Below are positions 15,101 through 22,700 of a stretch of 64,000 bases of DNA, in pieces (position 1 is the stretch's first letter; each line of letters starts with the position of its first letter). This DNA comes from Pycnopodia helianthoides (Eukaryota > Echinodermata > Asteroidea > Forcipulatida > Asteriidae): contig CM063247.1 of NCBI GenBank assembly GCA_032158295.1, positions 9,552,675 to 9,616,674 on the forward strand, given 5' to 3'. The translations under genes were made by a program, and so were the position numbers. The notes beneath the pieces are model-generated. The model saw only the letters and a program-made list of their open reading frames with translations, ran no database searches and was not told the origin of the DNA.

Positions 15101-17937
15101 AGATTGCTTCTCCTTTTGCTACACAAATGCTTCAATGGTTCGAGCACCATTTGGAGTGTAGGCCTACACGTATTTTGGCCAGTGGTCACCTTTCGGTCAG
15201 CAGTGGTCATTTTATGAAAAAAACAATCTCGTTTACATATTTTAGCTTATTTCGTAGGGCTGATATTTGTGCTTTGTGTGAATCACTTTAGCTCCAGTGT
15301 TTTACTGATATCAACGTGTGTTTCAGTTCATGGCATTGGTGACGATTTTTTTAATTTTTGAGTATGCAAACAATCAGGAATATTACATTTGGGTATTTTG
15401 TACAAAGTATGCTGAATCATGTTTCCTGTTTTTCAAGAAAAGCTCTCAAGAAGTCTTTTATTTATTCAAAACAGAAGAAATGTGTGTTAGTCTCTTGGAA
15501 AAATAAAGTTCTTTTAATATTCTGCAATTTCCCAATAGGAATACCTTTCCAATACTCGATATTACCACGGGGACCTAGCAGCCAGGAACGTCCTCGTCGG
15601 GGAAGGGTTGGTGGTGAAAATCTCCGATTTTGGCATGGCGGCTGACATCTACCAGAGGGGCTATAAACGGCTAGGCCAAGAGAAAAAGAGACCTTTGAAA
15701 TGGGTCAGTTTGGAAACCAACATCAAAGGGACATGCTCGATCAAAAGCGATGTGTGAGTATTGAGTTTAAAGGCACAGTACACGTTTGGTAATGACTCTG
15801 AAAATGAATGGTAATAAAAACTTACTTGGTAAGAAGTACAGCAGATTTGGGTAGTATAATTAATGTTAAGAAACTTTTAACTTTGAAGTACTACGGTTTT
15901 GGAAAAAATATCACTTTTTATTCCCAAACTTTGAATCTGAGAACAGAAACGCTTCTCAGACTGTGTATTCCTATGGAGAATATTCTTCCTGCGTGGAAAT
16001 ATTCGCTCCGGTTTTTCGGTGATGTCTCAAAAACGCGACCTTTTGAAGTGAAATTTTCACAGGTTAGTTTTATTGTATGTACCTACACTTATATAGGATT
16101 AACACAATCAGTAGGCTCCAATTATCAAAGGTATACTGTGCCTTTAAAGGGACCGAACTTCGGACTCAGTTTCTCCAGCTATTTATTGCACAGTTTGGCT
16201 GTGCAAGGCGCTGTTCCGTTCGAAAAAATGCAAATAAACGATTTGGAAGATTCAGCCCCTGAAATTATTATGAATAAAATATTAACTGGGACAACTCGGG
16301 GATAAAATGATAAGCGATGTCTGGTTGACTAAAAGAAATGTCCACTAAGACTAAATTGATGCATGAAGAAACCCGAAACAAGATCCGGATATACCAGGTT
16401 CACAGCTTCGCAAATGTCCTACCGCCTTTAGGCAGGAAAACGTATGCTGATATCATCATTATTTTGTTCACAACCAGGTGGTCTTTTGGCATCGTATTGT
16501 ACGAGATTTATACCCTCGGCGGCGTGCCATATCCTGGTTTGGATGGTTTTGAGGTCATCCACAAGCTTGAAGACGGGTATCGAATGGAGCAACCAGACGA
16601 GTGCCCAGACGGAATGTAAGCATTAAGATTGCTTCTTTAGTCCTGTGCAATGTGTACCATGAAGTCCGTATGAAAAAATGGAGTTGCGTACCGGAAAAGG
16701 GAATCATTATGCATTTTGTTGCATTGGATCTAACAGCGATTTGATTGCAGTGATGACACGACGTCATACTTATTATATAATTAATGTTCACCGTGGATTT
16801 AAGGTAAAACTTTCACGTTTCTTTGTTTCTTTCACGGCGTCTAAAAATCCAGAACGTCTAATAATCCTGTTATTCGACGCTGTCGTTGCATGCAGGAAAC
16901 GGCCGAAGCCTTAGCCGAAGTCGCTTAATTTGAACGCGGTTTCGGTAAACTCGATAAACATTCCGCTCTGCCGGCCCCGCCAGTCTCATCCAAGACCGCT
17001 TGGATGGGCTGATGAGCTTGTAAAAAAACTTGATCAAGATGTAATAATGCATGATGGGAATGCTGGTACTGTCGCTCGGCGCAATGCGCACGATCGCAAC
17101 ATTACACACAATTTAATAAAAGTCATAGAGGCTCGATGGATATAAATGTAAACTCTATAAAGCAAAGTTACAAGAAATTTTGCGATTGAGCCCTATTTTT
17201 AGTACGGCAGAGAATGGCAGTATTTGCAATGGATTGACACAATAGAGCTTCATTACTATCGATAGACGAATCTAAAGAGGTGACAAGGGGTTTTGGGACA
17301 GCCTGAATGTTCCAATGCGCATTTCCATACTTCAGCTCATTCCAGCGCCTTTGGATGAGGTGCTGGGACCAAGCGAAGATAAACATTATTATTAGTTTGA
17401 GAGACATGTACATCAACAGAGGGCGCACTATGCTTTCACTGTTGCAATTCGTCTAACTTGGTTTTTGCATTGGTGCCCTCTTTTAAATAAAAAAAATCTT
17501 TAAAAAATCGCCATGAAAAAAAAAGATACTGACGTAAAAGCATTTTAATGATGTGTTATTCTCGAAGATACATCGTCATGCTCGAATGCTGGCACGAGAA
17601 ACCCGACCTGCGTCCAACCTTCACCGATCTCTTCAACAAACTGGACAACATGCTGAGTGAGCTGAGTTCCGATTACTTCAACGAGTTGGACTTTGATGCC
17701 GACAACGTCTCCCACCACACCGACACCACTACCACCTACGCCTACGAGAACCAGAACATGGACGTGAGACCTATGCCGTTCGACTCTGGGGACGAGGATG
17801 CTCCATACGATTCACTGCAGGCTCGTGGATGGAAACAAGTGCCTCGCGTGACAGTTGAATGTGTAGACAACGGTCAGGTAACTATGGTGGCCCTGAAGGG
17901 ACATCGAACATATATATTTACGTTAATATTTACGTAA
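11..17937 (+). CDS. Gene A: FN3-type receptor tyrosine kinase, 5' end outside window (14 exons seen)
   Basis: Single-pass membrane receptor kinase that should phosphorylate tyrosines in the cytoplasm after ligand binding outside. Coding exons: 11-114, 734-790, 1292-1361, 3844-3888, 4260-4474, 7155-7217, 7965-8052, 9102-9356, 10208-10405, 11557-11738, 13730-13813, 15539-15753, 16478-16615, 17568-17937. All introns are GT-AG and the phases join, giving about 694 codons. Order: rest of a first FN3 module, a CYLET..FC linker, a second FN3 (WTRP at 4361), a membrane helix (about 9197-9256), glycine loop [11 protein letters not shown] (10303), VAVK (10384), HGDLAARN (15566), DFG (15626), and a tail with YFNE and YENQ. 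The signal peptide and first FN3 exon are expected left of position 1. Kinase relatives are the FGFR/RET/Torso/Cad96Ca-like receptors; I cannot assign an orthologue. The true 3' end is uncertain because of an inserted element. Confidence 0.9.
332..651 (+). mobile_element. TTAA-bounded MITE, family D copy 1
   Basis: TTAAAGGGGCAAATTGCC at the left and CCCCTTTAA at the right, with TTAA at both ends. The inside has a hairpin (ACGGTCCGC and its complement GCGGACCGT). Lies in gene A between exons 3 and 4. A second copy is at 37442-37807. Confidence 0.7.
734..790 (+). CDS. Gene A exon 4 equivalent: FN3 strand
   Basis: Reads [19 protein letters not shown] between CAG (731-733) and GTAAGT (791). It is exactly 19 codons in phase 0, as in gene B exon 4, and shares the F..(L/V).YG(Y/F).Y pattern typical of an FN3 F strand. 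Confidence 0.8.
1292..1361 (+). CDS. Gene A exon 5 equivalent: end of first FN3
   Basis: Lies between CAG at 1289-1291 and GTAAGT at 1362. It has 23 codons plus one base (70 nt), the same length and phase as gene B exon 5. It begins [10 protein letters not shown] and ends F-M-T-P (gene B: F-S-P). The sequence itself is very diverged, so the call rests on length, phase, position and splice sites. An N-R-T glycosylation sequon is present. Confidence 0.7.
1362..1921. other. Gene A intron 5, first part: nothing recognised
   Basis: No coding exon, RNA gene or clear repeat seen. A short hairpin (AAAAGCCACTGAT and its near-complement) lies near 1519-1555. Confidence 0.5.
1922..2177. mobile_element. 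Foldback element with 43-bp inverted ends and inner palindrome
   Basis: The ends AGGCCTGCGCTAAACGTCGC and their complement (2158-2177) continue to about 43 bp each. In the middle (about 2025-2063) a near-perfect palindrome (GTAGCACGGCA, GGGCT, TGCCGTGCTAC) is present. The GCGCTAAACGTCGC word recurs again near 2090. Non-autonomous DNA element, family unknown. Confidence 0.75.
3042..3129 (-). repeat. tRNA-Leu-derived SINE head
   Basis: Read on the minus strand this folds as a degenerate tRNA: 7-bp acceptor with GU pairs, D arm with GGCTGAGCCGCGG, anticodon loop CTCAAGC (CAA, Leu), long variable arm, and B-box GGTTCAAGTCC. The T stem has a G-G mismatch, so it is not a good functional tRNA. Related-looking sequence may extend on to about 2830 as the SINE body. 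Confidence 0.65.
3213..3613 (+). mobile_element. TTAA-bounded MITE, family B copy 1
   Basis: Ends TTAAAGGAACATTACAGAAT and the degenerate complement ATTCTGTAATGTTCCTTTTA. The centre has TATCGCTCAGTGAGCG. About 400 bp. Other copies are at 18465-18849 and 42795-43172. Confidence 0.8.
3844..3888 (+). CDS. Gene A exon 6 equivalent: 45-nt CYxET..FC linker exon
   Basis: Encodes [14 protein letters not shown] with split codons on both sides (phase 1 to 1). Gene B has a 45-nt exon of the same phase encoding CYEETMSVDFCSVL. The two cysteines probably pair between the two FN3 modules (inference). Confidence 0.85.
4050..4126 (+). repeat. (GTTT)n simple repeat
   Basis: A run of TTTG/GTTT units in the intron before gene A exon 7. 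Confidence 0.8.
4260..4474 (+). CDS. Gene A exon 7 equivalent: second FN3, first part
   Basis: Begins after TTTTATCAG and ends before GTAGGT, phase 1 to 0. It contains [16 protein letters not shown] and TYNVKYG, the FN3 W.RP core and C strand. Gene B's counterpart reads VTVSWNRPVQTRGTV. Confidence 0.9.
4583..4950 (-). mobile_element. TTAA-type MITE, family C-like
   Basis: The right end AGTGTCCAGTGCCTTTAA is intact. The left end is decayed (GGACACGTTTGGTAATT). I recall this family as very common in sea star DNA. The open frames inside it are not genes. Confidence 0.65.
4951..6484. other. Gene A intron 7, middle: no supported feature
   Basis: Contains a 97-codon open frame (5129-5422) with no recognisable domain, and a G/C-richer stretch near 5434-5515 resembling part of a GCTACGGC-type foldback. 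Nothing convincing. Confidence 0.4.
6485..6755 (+). repeat. Degenerate minisatellite, GGACATAATGGTTTGTCG-type units
   Basis: About ten diverged copies of a roughly 20-30 bp unit combining CGGACA(TA/CA)A, TGG and TTTGTCG(A/G)A. Lies in intron 7 of gene A. Confidence 0.75.
7155..7217 (+). CDS. Gene A exon 8 equivalent: second FN3, E-F strands
   Basis: Twenty-one codons, phase 0 to 0, reading [21 protein letters not shown], followed by GTAAGT. The I.GL..N..Y pattern is the usual FN3 E-F turn. N-Y-T is a glycosylation sequon. It is six codons shorter than the gene B exon. Confidence 0.82.
7663..7836. mobile_element. Short foldback element with TGACGTCA in its ends
   Basis: The left end TAGACCTTATGTATATGACG is complementary to the right end (ACGTCAATGCACAAGGTCTA) with a few mismatches. 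174 bp, in the intron before gene A exon 9. Confidence 0.6.
7965..8052 (+). CDS. Gene A exon 9 equivalent: end of second FN3
   Basis: Starts after CTTAG, ends before GTAAGT, phase 0 to 1. It reads [20 protein letters not shown] and then SEVKNFTLP, with two N-glycosylation sequons. It fits as the G strand leading to the stalk. Confidence 0.8.
8053..8673. other. Gene A intron 9, first part: no supported feature
   Basis: An open frame of 148 codons lies here, but it has no domain or paralogous exon and its composition is that of the intron. No repeat recognised. Confidence 0.4.
8674..9003. mobile_element. Large snapback element with poly-C/poly-G arms
   Basis: Arms of about 120-140 bp. The left has a C run at 8700-8713, then CCCCCTAAAATCTTCTAAAG and AATTCCTGAGATTCC. 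The right has the complement (GGAATCTCATGAATTC, GATTTTAGGTGTGGGGG) and a G run at 8971-8980. The loop is only about 40 bp. Ends about 100 bp before the transmembrane exon. Confidence 0.65.
9102..9356 (+). CDS. Gene A exon 10 equivalent: stalk, transmembrane helix, juxtamembrane
   Basis: A Pro/Thr-rich stalk is followed by the helix [20 protein letters not shown] (9197-9256) and a basic stop-transfer SIKKRR. The donor is GTTTGT, phase 1 to 1. Gene B's exon has the same design but is 25 codons longer in the stalk. The juxtamembrane AIFVR matches AVFIR in gene B. Confidence 0.9.
9357..10207. other. Gene A intron 10: homopolymer-rich, otherwise nothing recognised
   Basis: G runs near 9425 and a C run near 9548-9562. 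No exon or RNA gene. Confidence 0.4.
10208..10405 (+). CDS. Gene A exon 11 equivalent: kinase glycine loop and VAVK
   Basis: Contains the ATP-binding loop [11 protein letters not shown] and the beta-3 lysine in PVAVKSLK. The donor falls after the first base of the next codon (T|GTAAGT), exactly as in gene B. Confidence 0.95.
11035..11387 (+). mobile_element. TTAA-bounded MITE, family A copy 1
   Basis: The left end TTAAAGGCCCTGTACACTAT and the right end GTGTACAACACCATTAA form inverted ends with TTAA. The centre palindrome has decayed (TATCACGCATGATAA). In gene A intron 11. Confidence 0.78.
11557..11738 (+). CDS. Gene A exon 12 equivalent: helix C to hinge
   Basis: 182 nt, identical in length and phase to gene B exon 12. 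It carries MKEDFLDEI (helix C Glu), HPNIL, and [17 protein letters not shown] with a threonine gatekeeper. By hand count 52 of 60 residues match gene B. Confidence 0.95.
12289..12448. mobile_element. Foldback element with 40-bp arms
   Basis: Left arm 12289-12329 (GTTCGGGTGGGCGACTAGAG...) and right arm 12409-12448 are complementary with about three differences. The spacer is about 80 bp. In gene A intron 12. Confidence 0.75.
12449..13729. other. Gene A intron 12, remainder
   Basis: A (TTG)n run at about 13063-13086. Otherwise no gene or repeat recognised. Confidence 0.45.
13730..13813 (+). CDS. Gene A exon 13 equivalent: short kinase insert and helix E
   Basis: 84 nt, 28 codons, phase 0 to 0, ending [11 protein letters not shown] before GTGAGT. 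The insert is short (about 15 residues), unlike the long inserts of PDGFR/VEGFR kinases. Confidence 0.93.
14160..15240 (+). repeat. Degenerate tandem repeats in gene A intron 13, split by a MITE
   Basis: At least five diverged copies of a block containing ATTTTGG(C/T)CAGTGGTCACC and TCGGTCAGCAGTGGTCATTT, near 14213, 14711, 14950, 15060 and 15165. The 14259-14618 MITE lies inside the first unit. Confidence 0.6.
14259..14618 (+). mobile_element. TTAA-type MITE, family A copy 2
   Basis: TTAAAGGCCATGTACACTAT at the left; the right end is decayed (CTACCAATCCTGTATACCTTGA). The centre palindrome TATCGCGCGCGATA is intact. Confidence 0.72.
15539..15753 (+). CDS. Gene A exon 14 equivalent: catalytic loop and activation segment
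   Basis: Reads [20 protein letters not shown], then [18 protein letters not shown] and KWVSLETN. The catalytic loop has HGD rather than HRD. The activation loop keeps DIY...Y, but the YY pair common in insulin-receptor-like kinases is YK here. 215 nt, the same as gene B. Confidence 0.95.
15767..16147 (+). mobile_element. TTAA-bounded MITE, family C
   Basis: Ends TTAAAGGCACAGTACACGTT and GTATACTGTGCCTTTAA, with TTAA on both sides. It begins 14 bp after the exon 14 donor of gene A. The open frame across it is not a gene. Confidence 0.75.
16478..16615 (+). CDS. Gene A exon 15 equivalent: kinase C-lobe (DVWSFG)
   Basis: Reads [20 protein letters not shown] and then [12 protein letters not shown]. 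138 nt, the same length and phases (2 to 2) as gene B. Confidence 0.95.
17031..17375 (+). repeat. Dispersed repeat in gene A intron 15
   Basis: Shares AAGATGTAATAATGCATGA, GCGATTGAGCC, TATTTGCAATGGATT and CGCCTTTGGATGAGGTGCT with gene B 52555-52965 at moderate identity. Family unknown. Confidence 0.6.
17568..17937 (+). CDS. Gene A exon 16 equivalent: end of kinase and C-tail
   Basis: Acceptor AG at 17566-17567. It reads [18 protein letters not shown] (helices H-I), then an acidic tail with YFNE, YAYENQ and YDSL. YFN and YEN fit the Y-x-N consensus bound by Grb2-type SH2 domains (inference). The original reading frame runs to about 17877, where a TIR-bounded element starts. The last 19 codons before TAA (17935-17937) lie in that element. 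Alternatively GTAACT at 17878 is used as a donor and the protein ends differently. Confidence 0.85.
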
Positions 17938-18300
17938 TATTGTTCATTTCCCCCCCCCCCAAAAAAAAAAAAAAAATCTCAATTATTCACGTAAATATTA
18001 ACGCAATCATTTGCGATTTGGGCACAAATCGTGAATATTTACGTTAATATTTAGACAAATATTTGCGATCTAGGGCATATATCGTGAACACTTACGTGAA
18101 TACGTAAATAATTATTTGTGTGTTGGGGCACAAATCGCAAATATTTACGTGAATATTTACGTAAATATTCGTGACACGGACAATAATCGCAAAAATTTAC
18201 GTGAATATTTGCGATTTGGGGCAAAAATCGTGAATATTTACGCAAATATTAACGTTAATATATATATCTTCGATGTCCTTTCAGGGACACCATAGGTAAC
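17877..18300. mobile_element. TIR-bounded palindromic AATATTTACG array at the end of gene A
   Basis: Imperfect inverted ends of about 55 bp: left GTAACTATGGTGGCCCTGAA, right complement of CCTTTCAGGGACACCATAGG. Inside is a C10-A15 tract and about five units mixing GTGAATATTTACGT(T/G)AA and TTGCGATTTGGGGCA, in alternating palindromic form. The left end abuts the last original codons of gene A, so the element supplies 19 codons and a stop or acts as an intron. Confidence 0.75.
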
Positions 18301-18464
18301 ACAGTGAGTATGTATAGCTACTGAAACAATTAAACCTTTGAACGAATATGTTGCATTCTTTGATTCTTTGATAATCTCTTTTTACCATTACAATGCGGCA
18401 ATCTTTGCACAATCATGTATGCCAGTATGGTTACTCATTATTAACACTCACTGGGCAGGTAAAC

Positions 18465-18849
18465 TTAAAGGAACATTGCAGAATTGGTGAAAAAAGAACT
18501 TGTAAAATATACTTTTTGATCACAGATTTACATGAAACTTAAACGGTCTAATGATGATGTAGTAGAAAACCTTTGTATAAATATTTCTGTCTGAAATGCC
18601 ATATTTGATGAGAAATAAATCAAACTAATTTCCGATTGGAGTTTATCGCTCACGAGCGTTTTATTCATGCATTGTATAACACATGCACATTTGTAATCGG
18701 TTTTTCACTATTTTCTCGTGACCCAGATGGCCGATCGATCTCAAACTTCTACAGGTTTGTCAGTTTATGTATATGGTGGATTATATAAAGTGCTTACACT
18801 GCCAGCAACTGTTTTGTTAGCAAAAACCAATTCTGTGATGTTCCTTTAG
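18465..18849 (+). mobile_element. TTAA-type MITE, family B copy 2
   Basis: TTAAAGGAACATTGCAGAAT at the left and TTCTGTGATGTTCCTTTAG at the right. About 380 bp, downstream of gene A. Confidence 0.78.
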
Positions 18850-19763
18850 CTTAATTGCTATGGCCGAGGATGAATTTGGCAACAAAGTCAAAGTGTACTG
18901 GCATGTGTAGACACTGATTTAGAAAAAAAGTCATACCCGGTTTGATTCAAACTGGAAATTCACGTATAAACAAAGCTGTGTGGAGTCATTCCTATCGGAC
19001 TACACGGAGTTTGAGACCCGGTAATTGTCGAAGCATGGTTGCAAGCAAGAGGTATTCATGTATACAGTGATCTTGTCGATAAAATATGCAGGTCATGGCA
19101 AAAGAAATAGTTTGTTCAATGTTTCTTAAACAATTATTTGTACCGGTATTAATTGACGTTTTTCCCGTGGACCAGGTGCATTGTATTGATTTATTAACAC
19201 CTTAATATCTGCAAGTGTTATCCATTTGTGACATTCTTCAAATCCAGCTTCAACGGCAGCCTGCAATACATGTATACATGGACGAAAAACCTAACACTTA
19301 AAAATGTTTCATTTCTCTGCAGATTGGCTTATCACAATATTAGGCTGAACAGCATAAGAAGTCTATCTCATGGAGTAGCAGTTGGACTTTCGGTGTGGAA
19401 TTTTGTTCCTTTTATATCTCATTATTTGTAGCATCCTTCTTCAAAAAGTGCTTTAAGTGCACTTCTGTGTTTTATCGAAATAATACGAGTCTTGCACCCA
19501 GAATGTCAACGGCTAATAACATGCTGCGCGACAGTTAACTTCTTAGGAGCTCCGACTTTCAAAGAGCTGTTTTAAACTACGACCGCAGCTTGAGGATTGG
19601 ATTTACCGAGCAACGATCATTACCGTGCAAGTCACGGACAGAGTTGTGTGCCAAGAGCTTCATGAGTAAAATTGAGCCGTGAACCGGGAGCCTTTGAACG
19701 GATGATCATGATGAACAACCGCTCCATGGCCGAACCGAATCAGCTAAACTTTCCATGTTGTAA
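18850..19763. other. Intergenic stretch before the tandem duplication
   Basis: No firm feature. A GC-richer open frame runs over the duplication border (about 19675-19902: MIMMNNRSMAEPNQLN... ending in a hydrophobic run). It has no recognised family and no obvious splice partners. Confidence 0.35.
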
Positions 19764-22700
19764 TCTGCCCAAACTTCCGTCAGATCTTGGGTTAGGTTTC
19801 TCCACAGAACTTGCTTCGCCGTTCCTTATAAACCATGGCCAGGGAAGCCGACACTTAACTTACTATATTCCAGTATTTGTCATAATGTTGTACTTACTCT
19901 AGTCAATCCATATTTTTAAGTGTTCTTTTTTTGTTTTACGTGTATATCTGGAAGTGGTAATATAACGGATTTTAAAGGCTGTGGAAGTGGTAGTCTATTT
20001 TACGGGAGACCAAAGTATGTTCTTCTTCTTTAACACATTTCAACAATTGCATTAAAGTGCAATTCTTTTATTTGATGTATTTTGATGTAAAAGTGGAAAC
20101 ATGAACGGGGCCTTTTAAGTGAACCCACCTTTAAGAGATCACCTTCCCATCTAATGGTTCATTCAGTGAACCCCCACCGCCCCTTCTATATTTTATCAGT
20201 TGTTAGTTCGCAAGCTGATTTGCAAATGGGACCTTGGTGATCCTGTATCAATCGATACAATTGATGCAGTTGGTTGGTTCAATGGTTCATAAAGTTAATT
20301 TGTTTAGTTGTTCAGCACTTGATTTGATTGGATATTTAAATATTATTTTGAATCCGAATATGTTTATTTCAATCCAAAGTAGTCAATTGAATGATCAAAT
20401 AAGGTAAATATTCATTACATGTAATTTGATGAAAGGATTACAGAGGTAATTTTCACGAGTTTGGAAAAGTTCATATTTTTGTGTTGAGCTCTAGATACAA
20501 GCGCTTTCGTTTTCAACGGGATTCGGTCCAAGGCGGCCAATCAGAAGAAAAAAGCAAGTTGTTGAATATTCATGACTAGCTTGACCTCTTTGAGCTATGA
20601 ACAGGTCACGGACACAGCGCCGGTCGGTACGCCCACACACGATTGTCTGCGTCTGGGTGTCGTTCACTTTTATGTACATTTTAAAAGTACTTGGACGTGA
20701 GCATTTAAGTTCAGGAAATGTAATTGTTTTATGATCATCGAGACGGATGAGAAGGATATAACTATTCAAAATTCGTTGCAAAAACGTATTATAATGGCGA
20801 ACAGGCCAAAGACGATGACTTTTGCCGATATTCCATTTGTTTTTATACTAAACAAAATAATGTACTACATCGTCATTGTTCCCAGCAGTGTTCCTTGTGT
20901 ACCCTTGGCTGTAGTTGGGAATGCACAAAATATAGTAACAGATTTATCATCATTTGAAGCATGTATATTCGGGGTACAGACGTTCGAGAAGTAGTGAAAC
21001 CCTGTACTATCTACGTCACGGTTGGTTTTATTACTGCATTGCTTATAAGTGCTGTAACTGGGTACTGTATTTCCGACAGTTGAGCAGCGACACAGTGGTT
21101 TCCCATGCTGCTGCAAAGTGGTCAACAAACTGTGACGTCATCGGCACTAAGGTCTATTTATACTTGACTCTTCGTTTGAATTGCGGTGGTGGTGGCGACG
21201 GATCGCTCATCGTAGACGGCCACCTCATGATTTTGACTGTAGGGCCTCTCTGGCCGGCCAGCTATACACCACATGTACACATAAAGTCAACAGAACTAGA
21301 GGGCGCAGTCGTTATTACGCAAACGTTACCGCGCTGCCCCACTATAGGCTCGAATCCCAAAATTACACAAAGATGTCCGTTCATTTCTTGTCGGGCCGTG
21401 TCACAGTACAAGTACCATCAGCCTCGCTACCATAGGCAGCGCGCCGTATCGATACCTCTCATCATTAACCCCTGGTAGGGATGTACCGAAAGACAACGCT
21501 GATTGGCTCCCAAACGTGACTACTTTGCGTGCAAGTATTTCGACGCGATTCCATTTCAAATGAATCATGTTTTTACGGTGTCACCCTAAACTGCATAGAG
21601 TTTGGCATAATTATCACAAATCAAAGAAGAATGAGAAGGGACCAGTTGTTTTTTGACTTCAGGCCTCTTTTGCGGGTTACCAGACTAGAGCGGGCGCGTA
21701 GAGTGGATCGGCCACAGGCCTAACTAAAATGTGCAGTATATGAGCACATTTTAATGAACCAATTCCATGGGTTAAGAGTGAGCAGGGCATGCTGGACCAA
21801 ATGGCGCGGCGAGATCGATCACCCCTAGGAACGAGGTTGAAGTACTAAACCTCCACACGTAACTACTTAGACTGTCTGTAGCATGTATAGGCTAATGATC
21901 GAATGAATATTCATAGCTGGACTGGGAACTTACAAATTTTGTACGTCATAGGTCTGAGGATTAAATGCTTACTCCTTTTCGTTTTCAATTTGTTTTTGCC
22001 AGTATGCCTATATGACCGAATGTTTCATCCAATGAAAGCTCCTATTATTCAAATAAATTTGTAACCGTCAAATCGGCCGAAAATCGGGCACTGCATCAGA
22101 GGCCTAAGCAGCTGCAGGGATGTATTGGTTCACGCCAGAAAATACGCAAAACAATATATTAAATGTGACTTTGGCCGTATCCGAATTGGCGGCTACGGCT
22201 ACGGCTACGACTGTTGCTAAGGACGTCCTATACTTTCACGCGCAGCGTGACGACGCAGCGACCAAGCCGTAGCCGTAGCCACAGCCTTACCCTCACATTA
22301 TGGTTTGAAGGACCGTCACGAGATGGCGCAAACAATACCATGACTGGACATCCTTGTTGATCTTTTGTATTGATTGGGAGAAACTGGATATTAGAATTAA
22401 ATATACATTCACATAGGTAGATCCTTTGATCATTGGTTGCATTGCCTTTTTATAAGATATGTCACTTTGGTTTCACATGATGTTACAGTATTACTCGAAC
22501 AGGGAAGTGTAAAGTATAACTCAACACGAAAATTACTTATTGAAGAAGAAAGTATGTATATTTTAAAAACAAAACATGTATTTTTCTGCTTTTTGGTTCA
22601 AAACTTAAAATATAGGCCTACGTTTGTTAATGTTTTAAGGTTGCAGCTTTGTACATAAATATGTATGTTTCTATGGTGTTAATCTGCTGTAAGGAAAAAG

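Noticed and set aside
15808..16305. 165-codon open frame between kinase exons
   Set aside because: Spans the MITE 15767-16147; the real intron runs from 15754 to 16477.
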